A DNA stretch of 64,000 nucleotides from Liolophura sinensis. Lineage: Eukaryota; Mollusca; Polyplacophora; Chitonida; Chitonidae. Positions 39,341 to 52,175 of the stretch are shown in pieces. Positions within the stretch are counted from its first letter, which is position 1; the number at the start of each line of letters is the position of its first letter. The stretch lies in the NCBI RefSeq assembly GCF_032854445.1, contig NC_088302.1:50932046-50996045 (forward strand), given 5' to 3'. The notes below the pieces were generated by a model. It made no database searches and was not told the origin of the DNA. It worked only from the letters and a program-made list of their open reading frames with translations. A program made the translations under genes and the position numbers.

Positions 39341-42300
39341 TAATAGCTTTAATCTACCTGCCCACACCCAATGTTCAACAGAGCCAAATATTACCAACTA
39401 AAATGCCTTCGAGGGAATGGATGACACAATGAAGCACAAGCAAAACATATATTATATAAATTGATCATTCTCCTGTCTTGGTCATACTAGTTCAATTAAA
39501 TTAAACGCTGATGTCTATAATTTTAAACAATTTCTAATATTTACCTACCTCAATGTTTAATTCTTGAATTAAAAAGCCTGGTAGGTCCTTTCCGCAAGGC
39601 ACTTTGCGGAACGTAGTGGGCATTTAAATCCACTTTGAAACGCTTGCTCACGCCAATTTCTGGTGTGCATTAAAGAGAACAGGACCTTTATTACCATTCC
39701 TGCAAGTATAAATCCATTCCGGAGTCAAAATGTTGTTGAAATCCACAGAAATATTTCCTTCTCCCCATCAAAATAACTTTGTGCTGTCCTGGCAAGTCAG
39801 GTGTACTTAAATCTCAGAACCGCATGTCAAAAGATACCTAAATCAACCTAACAAGACAAGACCAGAGAATCTTTTGATTCTAAAAGTTCCAGTTAAGGCT
39901 TGCGGATTCCACGAACACATTTGCTTCGTTATCCATGTTTTTGGCATGTGACCTCAGATACAATCCAGATCTTGGATGCACCCAATGCGTCGCGCATGCA
40001 CACCACGATATTGAAAAGAAAACAGTCAACACTTTTATCAAGTTTTCTGAATATAACTAGTCTGAAATTGATTGAAACTTACAGGAGTGATTGAAAAGAC
40101 CCATCTCTTCTCAGTCCACATCAGAAATCACTGTTTTGGATTTAATGGCCAACTTCAGTCCGCAAAGCATTAGAAACTGTTGAAAATAGACCTCAACGTT
40201 TAATTTAATTGAACTATGATCATACAACCTATTGCAATCAGATGACAGAGAAACGGTAGCTTTACCTTGGTTTGGATTTTTTGGAGCAATGTTAGAAAAC
40301 GGTGCATGCCACAAAATGCAGCTTCTCTTTAGCGTTAAAAATACAAACTCTCCAGTACCCGGCTTCTTGTACTAGATGTATGCATTGTGCTTACCATACC
40401 ACAAGGAACCGAGTTATGGAGAACACAGAAAACTTCCGCACCCATTAGTGGGACTCTTGTGTGGCAGAGGCACGTTTGTGGGGTTAACAACAACAACAGA
40501 AGAGTAAAAGGGTAATGCATGACATCAAACATTACGAGTTCAAGTGATTTGTAAAGGAGAAAATGTTATCGAGAAGAAATGGCTGCCCCATCGGGCAGGC
40601 TACATGAGCCTATAACATGCTCGCAGCGATTTTTGCCTGCATTTTGGCATGTGGACAGGCATTAAGTTACACCACTGACATTTCTGCTTGACTAGCCCTA
40701 CATGTACATGTCTCTACCTTTGCTCACACTCCGATGGAGTCATGAAACATTATATTTCTTTTTCTTGGAGTACTTATCATGTTTAAGTGCAGACATGCAC
40801 AAATATGCATGCAACAATTTTGGTAGCATCACTTATATCGCTTAACAGCTTGCTAGCCTAAAAGATCATTACTACATGTTAAAACAACACCTATTCGTCA
40901 AGGTGACCATGGTGATTGTAAACAATGTCACCTCCTGTGTGTGGAGAGTTCCCATCAAAGCTGCACATGTGCCACATCAACATAGTCCATTCTGAAGCTT
41001 TCCACTGCTGCAATATTTCACCATCACAGATGAGAACTACTAGCCAAAAAAATAGTCCAAGTGTGTGATCAAAACTCGCTAACTCAGTTTCGCAAAATTT
41101 TAAATGGCTTAGACTAGGATAATATTTATGTGTTGATTTCCACATGCATTCTGATGTCACTTTTCCCCCATGGTCACGTACCTTAACTGATTTTTCATTG
41201 GTTAAAATTGAATGAGGAGATGTTCAATTTGCATACGAAAAAGAACAGCAGAAATAAGACATTTATCATTTTACATACTATCAAGTGTCGCCATTACATG
41301 TGAGATGTTTGAGTTGTATTATTTGCAGTTCATACATTATTGAAAGGACTTCCGTAGTTTATTGTGAAACGTTCTCGTTTCAAACTTCCATCAGACAGCC
41401 TGTCGGGTCAGTAGCCGGTCGCTTATACCACTACACCTCTGTAGTTGTTGTGCTAGGATGTGGCTTTTAGACTTCCTTAATACAAATGAACATGGTAAGG
41501 GCTGAATGCGCATGTGATTGGGACACGTGCTTTTGTCAGGTGGACTACATCTGAAAAGGGTCTACTCCACATATATGTTCAGCCTCATTCATGGAAGCAT
41601 GAATGAACTGACATAAGTACCGACGTAGAAAGTCACACGTAAATACCACCGTAGTCTTTACAACTTCCGCGTTGACATTTGTGACAAGAAGTATCTACGC
41701 TAGTTCAGGAACATGACTGTAGTTGCCTCTAAGTACAAAGTTGCACAGCGAATTGTTGTTGTTGTTGTAAAGCGAAAACATTTATCTCGTTCTTGTGGTC
41801 CCAGCAAGAAAAGACCAAGAACTGAACGGTGCACAGTGACATACACAATTACCGTGTCATGACGCCAATATACTGACCGATTTATGTTATTCGTCTCTTG
41901 GAAATGACCTCCGATCGAGAGGCGAATCATCTTTGCTAAGCGTGGGCAAGTGGTAACCCAATGGGGTTATCATCATCGGCTTGTTGATTCGACCCTGTCA
42001 ATGTAGACCCTTGAGGAAATGGCTAAAAGTAAGAGCTTAATTTTACACGAAATCGGAAGAGAACATACACAATAAATGTTAAAGAAAAATCTATACTTTT
42101 GAATGTTACAAATGAAAAAGTAGGAACAGAAATTCAAGTATACCGAAATTTATATTTGTGACTTCCCTCCTAATCCGTCCCCAATGTCGTGAGCTACAGG
42201 CCAAGAATGTCAGACAGCTACCTCCACGCTATGATTGCCCAACTAGCCAAAAAGAGTTGTCTCCCATAAAACTGATGGATGAGATGACACACATGTATAC

Positions 42301-42810
42301 ACGTACACCGTCAACTCATGTAGGGGAAACCCGAACAAGCTGCAAATGGGGTAAATTGCAACAGTGACAATATATCTGTCCAGGGTGTTTTTATAGGTAA
42401 ACTCTCCATACATATAACTTCCTTAACAATCCCTCCGTGGACATATATAATTAGCTCATGCTTAGCCAAGACCATGTGATTCCTTCAGGGGCGTTTAATA
42501 GGAAAGCGACGCATTGTGCCCTGGTCTCCCCATATATTTCTCAGGCTAATTGGGGCAGTTATTTCATCAGCCAGTTAGTTAGCCTTACTTCCAGTATAAT
42601 ATTGGCAAGTTTCAGTCGCATTTCCTTCTGAAAAATAAATACTTCTACTTCTGAATATGTTGAGGTGAAATTGTATGGTGTTGCCTATATAGGTCTAAAT
42701 AGTTAAATGGTGTTGATTATACACCGGCACTGAAAGTATTACAGAGATAAGAGTATCTGTATTGCGTTTTGTAACTCACAGTTGCCAAAGGAGATACATG
42801 AGAAATAACC
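39341..42810. other. intergenic, nothing coding recognised
   Basis: No gene supported. Three consecutive short stem-loops lie at 39591-39667; otherwise plain AT-rich sequence. Confidence 0.4.
39591..39667. other. cluster of three adjacent potential stem-loops
   Basis: Stem 1: tccgcaa / ttgcgga (39591-39610), perfect 7 bp. Stem 2: agtggg / tccact (39615-39634), with one G-U pair. Stem 3: cacgcca / tggtgtg (39649-39667), with one G-U pair. No known RNA family recognised and no promoter seen. Confidence 0.35.
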
Positions 42811-42890
42811 TATGCTGTGTTGGACATCGCCTACGCTGTGTTGGATGTCGCCTACGCTGTGTTGGATGTCGCCTACGCTGTGTTGGATGT
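42811..42890. repeat. 21-bp tandem repeat, about 4 copies
   Basis: Unit tacgctgtgttggatgtcgcc; the first copy differs slightly (tatgctgtgttggacatc), the last three are identical over their length. Confidence 0.95.
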
Positions 42891-43319
42891 ACGGAAGCGT
42901 TTATTTGTATGATTGATTGATTGGGTTATACCGATGTTAAGTCTTGTGTATGACTCGATTCGGGATTGAACCACAGAACTACCTTTTAAGAGCACTACTC
43001 CACCGCAGCTGGTTTTACCAAAAGCAATAGCGTATAAACTGGTATATACATGTACATTTGGTCTGCCAGTATATTCACGTGCTGGCATAATACCTTTTCT
43101 AGCATCAAGTGAGGTCAGATAAGTGGGTCTCTCCTAGATAACAGCGTTGTTCGAATGGAAGTCACCCGTTGCTGTACCAGTGAGTATCATCTAGGCTAGG
43201 CCCTATAAACATACCGGTATTTCAGACTAATAACGACACTCAGCTAGCCAGTAGGCGTTTTTGAAGTTGTCATAAAGTTTTCGTAAGTTTTCTGATATTT
43301 GTTACAGATTCAGTCCGGT
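42891..43319. other. intergenic, nothing recognised
   Basis: No gene or repeat structure supported. Confidence 0.35.
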
Positions 43320-43567
43320 GAATTTTTTTTTTTTTTTTATCATTTGATTGGTGATTTACACAGTCCTCAAGAATATTTCACTTATTATATACGACGCCGG
43401 GGGGAAACCAGGCCGAGCCCGGGAGAAACCAACCGCCATCTGCCAGGCGCTCCCATCTACAAACGGAAAGAAAACCAGCATAAACTGGACTTCACACCGA
43501 CCGCATTAGTGAGACGCTCCTGGGTCATCCTGCTGCACCTGCACGCTAAACCATGCACTAGGCCAAG
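43320..43567 (-). repeat. full-length-looking SINE copy, reversed
   Basis: On the plus strand it begins with an 16-nt T run, then catttgattggtgatttaca, cctcaagaatatttcactta, gacgccggggggaaacc, agcccgggagaaacc, and ends with gaccgcattagtgagacgct, cctgggtcatcctgctgcac. The same parts occur in the same order in the reversed copy at 58838-59092, so the pair defines a consensus of about 245 bp. Confidence 0.88.
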
Positions 43568-45049
43568 GAAAAATAAGGTTCTAACAAATGAAAAATGGTC
43601 AAAATTGGAGACCAAATGCAAGAATACCGTCACCAAAGCTTGAAATACAGCAATATTTTTTTATTTTTATCGCGATTATTTTTCAATTTAGACTAGATAT
43701 ATGTCCGCAGTGTTGCCTTGCACGCATTGTTGTCATGCAGCCTGCAACGAGATAGCGGTGATACGACAGAAACATTGTTGATTTCATTTCCAAGTGGAGG
43801 TAACAGCTTTTACTGTCTAATATGAAAGCCATGGCTGATATATTTTGCCTGTCGGCATACATCCTGAATGTTGGGGAAAATCGATGATTTCCACAGTGTA
43901 CAGGTAATCGTGTCAATGAATTTTATCTGGATAGGCCTATTGTAATACAGTGCCCTCCCCCCCCCCCAAAGAGAGACACAAGCATTACATCCCTTCAACC
44001 GTAGACTCTGTGTTGAAATTTGCAAAGGTATTAGTACTTGTCTACAATGTGGAATTTGAAGCTGGAGTACTGGAATAAACACGTTTAGGGCAACGGTTGT
44101 GTCGTTCAGACAAAAACAAAATGGTGACTGCATCATGATTCTCTATTTTCCAACACCATTAGTTGATTCATTTACTTATTTTAGCAGGCAGCTCTGTTAG
44201 TAGTTCTGTCTGTCTGTCTGTCGGCCGTTTAGTCAAATTTTTGACATCTCATATTTTAACTTTAACCATTCACTTTATGAGACGCTCATGCTCTTTCGGG
44301 ATGAAGCAGCCATCGCGGATTTCTGCTTGACCTTTTGTTTAACTTCGGAAAGAAATCCAAACCTAACACCACCGTTAAGACATGCGCTGTGTATACGAAC
44401 GTACACGTGCGTGACGCCTTGGTACAGTATCATATTGTTTCATTGAAATGATACAGTTATTCAATATCTTAAACCTTCACAGATTTCCAAAACATTACTT
44501 CTTGATCTGTTGTGAGCCTATTTAAGTGACGTATAGTGACATAAGGTGATACATACAAAGCTTGTTCGGATCCAATCCCCGTTACAAAATCCTACATACA
44601 GATTTTCTAATTCCTGGATGATTTCGACGGTTGGCGTTATTTTAGCTGATCGCCTGAGGAAATCTTCTTTATACCTGGACCGCTACGGTGGCCAAATGAT
44701 TAGAGTGTCATACAAAAGACTTTAAAAAATTTACTTGTCTGTGCATCGCTTGGCTTTCAGCACTGAGAGGTTAGAACAAGGAAACATGAGTAGTTGAACG
44801 GGTGTCAGTATAATGTGACAGGTGGGGTGTCATGTCTGGTGTCTTCGTAATGACACTTCAGTCGAGGAAGCACTTTGGCGGCATGAACGCGCAATGTCAG
44901 AAGAAGACACACTATATATGCACACACCAGAAGGACTCCTCGTCGTCATATGACTGAAAAATTGTTAAGTACGAAGTTAATGGCCAAAGCTACATGATAC
45001 ATTCTTCATAATCTTCGTATATGAAGTGAGTTGTCCTCCAGAGGGAACC
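43568..45049. other. intergenic, nothing coding recognised
   Basis: Contains a short (TCTG)n microsatellite at about 44205-44223 and a poly-C run near 43956. No supported gene. Confidence 0.4.
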
Positions 45050-45300
45050 TTGAAGCCTCAAGTGTTAAAGCGTCGGTCTAATAGTGGAAGGCTCGGGGTT
45101 CAATCCCGTGTCAGACCATGTATAAAGGTTTTAAAATCGACCATCTTGGTTTTTTCCTGATTAGTAGGTCAACTTGAGGAGGGGAGGCTAAGAGCTGGTC
45201 GGCCAGAGTTAGGATGCTGTTAGTGGCTAGAGTATAATGTCTTGTAACTTAGTACCAAAATATTGACCTGTAAGTTCAATGAGCAAACAAGGCTTAAATG
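45050..45300 (+). repeat. tRNA-derived SINE with A and B boxes
   Basis: The head (45050-45118) resembles a tRNA gene: an A-box-like tcaagtgttaaagc (about 45058-45070) and a good B box ggttcaatcc (45097-45106). It is followed by an unrelated body. It lacks a foldable complete cloverleaf by eye, so I call it a SINE and not a tRNA gene. It belongs to a different family from the cgtataagtg repeats. The 3' limit is uncertain. Confidence 0.6.
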
Positions 45301-47785
45301 ACGAAAAACAACGGTTGGTGTTTCAATTTTATTTTTAAATGGCCCTTCTTCCCTTGTTGTTGGTTGCCAATTGCCATGCACAAACGTACAAAGGTGTTAT
45401 TCTCACACGTATATACATTTACAAACACTTAGGCCTATAACCACAAAAACTTTTTAAATAAAGCGTCGACTTCATTTCATGCATATAGGACCGTACACTG
45501 CGCTGTTCACACAGCAGGCATGTTGGATGGCAGCGTGCGCTAAGGTCATACAGGACATTTAATATACAGTCGTAATGATTCCATATCTGATAATATACAT
45601 GTACTAAATGTTAAGCCACAATGTATATCACAAAGTGCATAGAACATCCAGCATGTGAGACCAGTCACTTTCGAGATAACAAACAACAAGTACCAGCCGA
45701 GAATAGTATGAGACAGTTACGTTCATTGGTCAAAACCAATCAGGTGAGATGCATGATCACTGAGGTTAACCTTCTCGCCTAAAGTACTTCGGGCTCAAGT
45801 TCCTTAGTCAATTCTGTCTTTGCGATGACGTTTTGTGGGAAAACTAATTCAATATTACTTATGCACTGGAAGGGAACAAAGACCAATTCAGCACGGATCC
45901 GAGTCGCCATGTAATCATTTGATCGCCATGAGCCATCTGAAGAGAACAATATCTGATGTTTGAGTTTTCTAAATCTCGTGCGATGTTGTTTCTTTGTGGA
46001 ATTGGATTGGGCTTCTTTCTTTTTCTTACTCCGCATTCCTTGTTTATATGCAACGGAAAATCGAATTTTTGTTCTCTGTCGATAAGCCTTTTGGTGAAGT
46101 TACAATTAATATTGAAGAGTGACAACCTAAAGCAAGTGCCAAAGTAATGTTTAGCTGCTAATCTTAAACCAAACATATTTTCTTCGAAGAGTCATGTGAT
46201 AGGTTCAATAATTTCACATCTGAGTCACACCATCGTGCATTATAATGGTTAGATCTAAACTGAAAGATCTATGTAATGAAATGAACTCTCTATCATTTTC
46301 CTTTCATGGTTCTTGTAGATTAAAAATCAGAAGAAATATACCTGTGTAGGATCATGTGCAACGTGAGGAAAGTTTCTAGTTGATGTCTGTCAAAGCAGCG
46401 ATTCCTTAATTGACCCCGAAGTTAGACACAGTGGTCAAAAATAAGTTACAATGCGCGTTTTGGAGAGTCCCAGTCGATTTACTATAACTGTAAAGTAATA
46501 AAATGACAATAAGTACAATTTGAACAGGTCAAATATATGCAATATAGTACATTAAGCTGACCTTTTGATAGGGATATACAGTAATGCGAAATCCCGCTCA
46601 TCAGCGTGGATTGTTTTCTAAATGGTCTGTGTAGAATATGTCTGTCTGGTTCCAAAATCGCGCATGTAGGTCGACTTACGATCTCAAGCAACTGTTTTCA
46701 ACTCCACAAAGTTGAAGTACGCGTAACGCTTATGTCGAAGAGGTTGATGAAACCTTGCGATCGTGGGCGACTGTGACCATTCTGGCGCGAAAACGCACAG
46801 ACCGATGGAACTGGGTAGGCCTACATCTGGATGCTTCGACTCGCAGGAAAGTAGGACATGTTCTACACCGTGAAACAAGCCAGAGTAGATCGACTAAAAC
46901 CAGCGCCCCATCCAATGTTCCCAGAAGCTCCCAGTTGCGTATAGTCGAAAAAGAAAACAGTTGCTCCCAGTCGCAGTGTCGATCTACGCCCGGCTTTAAG
47001 TGTGATGTCTTAATGAATTCCACGCCTTTTGACATACTAGTGAACACGAAAACTATAGCGATTGGCTGCATGAATGAATCTTTACACGTAGTTAATTTCT
47101 CCAGAAGAGGATAGCATTGCCAAAATGTCTGCCAGATTTGGGACTTGTGGCCCTACGATGGCTAGTCTTCTGTACCGATGTTAACGGTCGCCAAGCGTTA
47201 GCACCATTTCATTTCCCGGAACATTCTCATTAAATAATTTTGCGCAAGTCATAAGCTCAATCAACATGTTTAGGATATCCACACAAACATATGCGGAAGA
47301 CAGCACTGCTTGTGGAAACACTCCCAGCAAAGTCAAACATATACATTTGTGAATGTCGCTTTAAGGGCAGCATGGCTATGGTTTGGGCAACGACTTTTCA
47401 TGGCCTGAAGTCGGTGGTTAGTCCGTCCTTGATCGTAACTTATGACTTCCGTCACGCCTTTCAAGCAGTGCCTGTAAGCTGTGCCAATACTAAGGATGCC
47501 CAGTGAATACGAAGCTGAAGCAAACAAGCCGGAAATTACCAACATTTTACACCACTGTCATGATAACTTGTATAATTTGTACATAAACAGCGCGCCTGCA
47601 AGCCTTCATCAGAGAACGTGTCGCACGGGTCCTGCATGTGTATCCACGCGATTCCTGTGGCAAAGCAACTATGCCCCGAATAACTTCACCATCACAGGCA
47701 TTTCCGCGAACTGTAGACTTTTCTACTGGCTTTAAGAGCTATAACCGCATACCTGGAAGCAGAAGATGGCGACCGGTCACTGGTG
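45301..47785. other. intergenic, nothing coding recognised
   Basis: Both strands are open around 46700-47110 (113 and 119 codons), but no domain or splice context supports either. The 3' UTR of the SxIP gene should lie just below 47786. Confidence 0.35.
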
Positions 47786-48397
47786 TCAGTACTGCCACGT
47801 GATTGGGTTTCGATGCCTTGGCGGTGGAGCGCTCCGACAACGTCGTGCAGGTCTGGAGATCACTATCTGCCGGGACTTCCGCTCACTGTTATTTAATTTT
47901 TTTACCGTGTCAGCTTCGGAGGCCCAATCGGGGTGGATGACGAAGAACTCTCTTTTGGGGGTGTGAGAACTGGGGCCAAACACACCGCCTTCGTACACAC
48001 ATCGGCTGTTATAGCTGGGTCGCTCGGTGGCGTACATGCTGGAAGTCATGCGGCAGTTAGCCGCTGTGTCGGAGCTGGCACGGATTTGCCTCTTCTGGGG
48101 ACTGGAGCTTGGTTTAGCGTCTCTTTCCCATGGGCACGTATCATGCCCATAATGCTGGCTCCAGGGCCAGCACTGGTAAAACCGAGGCTGGGGACAAGAA
48201 AAGGCATATTGACTCTGAGGACGTGGTTTTGATGGAATACGCTGAGCTTTGGATTTTGATGGTGGGATTTGCTTTACAGGACTACTTGTGGCTGAACTTC
48301 GCGTTGTAGGAATCTTTGTCGCAGGGTTGTGTGTCGAAGGAATGCGACTTGCTGTTTTTCGTGGACTGAGCTTGGCTTGAGAATTGCTTTTTTCCAT
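47786..48397 (-). CDS. basic Ser/Pro-rich protein with SxIP-type motifs, 203 aa
   Basis: I do not recognise the family. The N-terminal 60 residues are basic and rich in Ser, Thr, Pro and Lys, with two canonical S/T-x-I-P motifs (SRIP at 17-20, TKIP at 27-30) and two near-motifs (QIP at 43-45, RIP at 53-55), evenly spaced. SxIP motifs in such a basic Ser/Pro setting are known to bind EB1-type plus-end proteins, so a microtubule-associated role is a reasonable inference. The middle has a Cys/Trp/Tyr cluster (CPQPRFYQCWPWSQ); the C-terminal half (SMYATERPSYNSR, EFFVIHPDW, ending RNPITWQY) is more sequence-like than disordered and resembles in style small axonemal proteins. ATG at 48397 follows an in-frame TAA 24 nt upstream, and a strong acceptor lies at 48442. 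Confidence 0.6.
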   Translation of the reverse strand: MEKSNSQAKLSPRKTASRIPSTHNPATKIPTTRSSATSSPVKQIPPSKSKAQRIPSKPRPQSQYAFSCPQPRFYQCWPWSQHYGHDTCPWERDAKPSSSPQKRQIRASSDTAANCRMTSSMYATERPSYNSRCVYEGGVFGPSSHTPKREFFVIHPDWASEADTVKKLNNSERKSRQIVISRPARRCRSAPPPRHRNPITWQY

Positions 48398-48439
48398 CGC
48401 TCTCTTTTCGTCTATAGCTTAATAACTGCTCGGCAAAAT

Positions 48440-48458
48440 CGCTGAAAGACACAAAGAA
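48440..48458 (-). promoter_or_regulatory. splice acceptor before the SxIP coding exon
   Basis: On the minus strand ttattctttgtgtctttcag ends with AG at 48443-48442. The exon then runs 44 nt of 5' UTR, including an in-frame TAA, before the ATG at 48397. Confidence 0.6.
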
Positions 48459-48824
48459 TAAAAGTTGTTATGCCTCAACACGGCTGCAAGTTATGGATCT
48501 TTTATAACAAATTATTACAATGAAATTTTTTTCGTTCAAATCAAAGCAGTTTACAATACCTCTATAAATCATTTACATTCAGTTTGTTTGCCTTTCGGTA
48601 TCAGCATTATTTTAATAGCGTGACTTTCAAAGAGAGCGGTTGCAATATACATATATAGTGCTGTCCAACTGAAGACATGCTGAAGGAAACCAGACCTGAG
48701 AAACCCATGAAATCTTCTGACGTATAAATGACAGGCATTGAAGTACACGTATAGCATACAAGGTTCCGAGTTCGCAATCCGTGGAGTGCAGGATGCGGTG
48801 CTGGAGCACATTATCTGTATAATA

Positions 48825-48910
48825 TAAAATGCAAAATGATGCAACCATGCATGTATATAATATATATAATATATATAATATATATGCATGGTTTGCATCA
48901 TTTGCATTTT
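48825..48910. repeat. long imperfect palindrome with AT core
   Basis: Arms of about 27 bp (aaatgcaaaatgatgcaacc at 48828 onward, and ggtttgcatcatttgcattt on the right) are inverted copies with two one-base indels, and the roughly 30-bp centre (tatataatatatataatata) is itself self-complementary. It could be a MITE, a cruciform-prone site or a small-RNA precursor. Confidence 0.7.
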
Positions 48911-51900
48911 GCTCCAATTAGCCGTAAGTGACATATTGCATATGGCACGTATATAACGCTACTAAACCACTCTAAATTTTTCACATCCCTTCCTGCGATC
49001 AATGGAATCTTTCTCTGGATCTTCATCCAATTTAATCAACAATAGTAAAGTACAAGCGTTACGGGTAATAAATGAGTTTTACCACGCTCTCCAATAAGTA
49101 TCTAGTTTTCTCAGTTGATCAGAAATATAGGATCATGGCGTGTTCCGGAAATTCATAAACAGCGGCTTGCAATCCCAAGAGTACTTCTGTGCGAATATTA
49201 ACATATGCATATACACATAGATCACTGTATGCACTAATACTGCATGTGCTCACCTGTTCACTGCTTCATGAGCTTCATGTGTTTGAAGGAGTGGAAAAGA
49301 ATTTAAGCGTCGGAGTCCAACATTCATATACCACTCGCGACCCATGACTGCGCGTTTCAAGTCAATTATAACAAGAACCATTTCCATAACAACCCAAAAC
49401 ACCAGTTCCCCAGAGAATCTTAATATAAATGGCCAGACACCAAGACGAGATCACTGCAATGTTTCATTGCTTTTTTTTTCTGGACTGCGATACAAACCAT
49501 TGACAAGATGAAGAATTAAATTCGATGACAAGCGATAAAGATCGAGGTGGTGTAAACCTTGCATGAGTTAACTACATTTCCGTGTAAGCACCCATACCTT
49601 AAGCTTACGTTGGTTTGTGTATGTTTGCGCTACCGCTGTGAAACATGTCACCCGAATACTACTATGGTTACCGTAATATAAGCAATCACTTTACGATTTA
49701 TTCTGTCTGCTTTGTGTCAGTAGACACCATAATTGTTTGCAATGCTATATACAGACAAAAAACAAAACGTGTCCTGCAGCTACATGTATAAACATGAATT
49801 CAAACGCTGATTTTAAAATTTGACTTCGAACTGACTTACCTATACTGTATGTATTTTCCAGACCTTAGATTTGAACTGATGTCATCTTTCACTCAATCTG
49901 GTATTTTGCTCTAAATTTCCCGATGACAATGATACTAATTAATTTCTTAAATGCGTATATTACTACTTATTTGCGGTTCAACTGCCGGTGACCTAGGGCA
50001 CATCTGATACATCGATGGACAGAGGTCGTCCAGGTTGGAGACCTTGCTTACCCATCTGTATTGATCTGAGTGGAACACGTGACCATTATGTTCTTCATTG
50101 TTACAAAGACGTTCCGTACCAGCTGTTCTGCAGGACTATGAAAAAGCCTATACCTTTGAAAGGGAATATGACAGTAATGTAGGAATAATAGAATTGTTCT
50201 TGCTTTTTGTCTTCTGTTAAGCAGCTGAAATACCCCCCCCCCCCCACTCCCCTTCAGAATACTGCCTCAAAATGCTGGATTTCTGTCTGATATGAGATTA
50301 AATATGACGGATGAAGACAGAGAACGGGAACCAACGAAAGGTCAAAGGATGTGCTTCCGGCTCTTTCGGTGGCTCGGGCCAATTGTTACAGAGACTAAAG
50401 CGATGCCCGTAATCAATAAACAACTTTCCAAATTAATCATTTGATCAATATATCCACGTAGTTATAACTAAATGTTGCACTATAGACATAGTAACTGTGA
50501 GACTGTCATCAAACAGATGATTCACATGGCCTTCCAATGATGTGAAATTAAAATAAGTTTGAGCATGGATGTGTTGCTGTTGTTGTGACTCCGTATATCT
50601 TAATGGAGAATTCTACACTTTGCGAAATCCTTTGACACGTTTACTGACCTAATCTAATATTGATTTTTTTTTCTTATATTACTGGCGGCGGTTATGATAG
50701 GACTGTACCATCGACATCTTGAAACCCGTATCGGTTTATACAGGCTTACATCATTACATCTGTTCGTGGGAAAACCTTATCCTATATCATATACCAGTGC
50801 AATGTTTGTAGCTGCACTGCATTGCTGTCACTTGTCTGTATAGCTTCGGGTACATTGTCCCGTCTGGTCTGTGCACGCATCATGAATACAAGCGTCCTAA
50901 CACGGTGCATGACTCCACTGACAACAGACAGAAAGACAAGCGAATACTGGCAGCCTTGTAATTTATGCTCGCAACCATCACCGAGTCAGAAAGCATGGTG
51001 TATATATGGTGGCAGAAACCAATGGAGAACCCTTCCAGAGCCATTATGAATCTATGACATTTCTACCAGGAATTAACAGTGAGCTATATACATGTATATA
51101 AAATATTAGAACATTTGACAGTGACTGTGAAAGACAAATGCACAAATGGAGTAATTGCACAGTCCTTAACATGAAATAATTGAACACGGATGCCGTTCCA
51201 AAAATGGCAGCAAGCATGATCATCGTTGGCATAACACAGGTGAGCCTACCTCTGTCACAACCTGTCACATCTGTGGGTAGGCAGTGCGCATCATCCCCGT
51301 GATATCAAGTCACGCTATCAGGCGGTTCCCGGGAGCTTTCACTGCATCGCTATGTCACTACCGTCTATACGGCGGCCATGTCAGATATATAGCAGAGGAG
51401 TACCGAGTTGACCATAGTACTGAGGGTATGCGCTGATCAGGTCTGTACAGCTATAGCGGGCGGGGTTATCGATCGATTCGTCGGTATAACTGAGGCTCCA
51501 TAAACACACTATACACAAGCTATGTGCGTGTTTGTCTCTAGTGAAGCCACCACCTCTCCTCACATTCAGCATCTCTTATTCCACCTACTGCTCAGTCAGA
51601 AGTCTCCATACCGGTAATGTTTGATGACCTGAACGTGCCGGGTGGCCGAGAGCTGTGATAATCTCACCAATTTGTCCAAAATAACGTGACAGAAATTGAA
51701 ATATTAATTCAGAGTGCGCATCTAAAGGTCAAAAGCTCAACCCACATACGGCCTCAATTAAATATAGGAACAGTTTCATCCTTTGCCTTGTCACTCAATG
51801 CAAAGAGCTATTTGAATTCCGAAGCCGCGAAATGTAGCGTAAGTGGTTGCAAAGACGATATGAAGTCTAATTCAACAGAGATAATGCTGAACCACTGTAT

Positions 51901-52153
51901 GCAGCGCCATCTAACGGTTCGTTGTAAACGAGATGATGTTCGTACTCCCGGGAGTTATATTCGCCATCTGTCATTTACATTTTCTATCTCAGCAGCCCGG
52001 CAGAGGTTATGCTGATGTGGGGCGATCGTGGTGCCATCTGTCGGTTGTATTACATGGCCTAGCCTCCTCGTGCATCAGTGTGAATACTTCACTCATCTTC
52101 TCACACACGGAGATGCGGCTGCTGATTCTGGGCAGCTGACACGAGGCAACAAA
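48911..52153. other. intergenic / upstream of beta-sarcoglycan
   Basis: Holds a poly-C run at about 50233-50245 and no recognisable coding sequence. The beta-sarcoglycan promoter and 5' UTR should be near its end, but no TATA or other element can be singled out. Confidence 0.35.
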
Positions 52154-52175
52154 ATGGCTCCTCGCAACCGTTCGG
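52154..52175 (+). CDS. SGCB: beta-sarcoglycan exon 1 (start)
   Basis: ATG in a good context (caacaaaATGg), seven codons (MAPRNRS) plus one base, then donor gtaagg. A very short first coding exon is also found in vertebrate SGCB. It ends in phase 1, which requires the exon 2 acceptor at 53565; if the acceptor at 53555 is used instead, the frame fails. Confidence 0.5.

Noticed and set aside
45050-45118. Possible tRNA gene (B box ggttcaatcc)
   Set aside because: No complete cloverleaf could be drawn by eye, and it continues into a repeat-like body, so it was called a tRNA-derived SINE.
46730-47114. Overlapping open frames of 113 and 119 codons on both strands
   Set aside because: Both strands are open at once and neither has motifs or splice context; probably chance in a GC-richer patch.
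51636-51690. tRNA-like string gccgggtggccgagagctg
   Set aside because: Resembles a Leu/Ser-type tRNA start, but no B box or acceptor stem partner follows.
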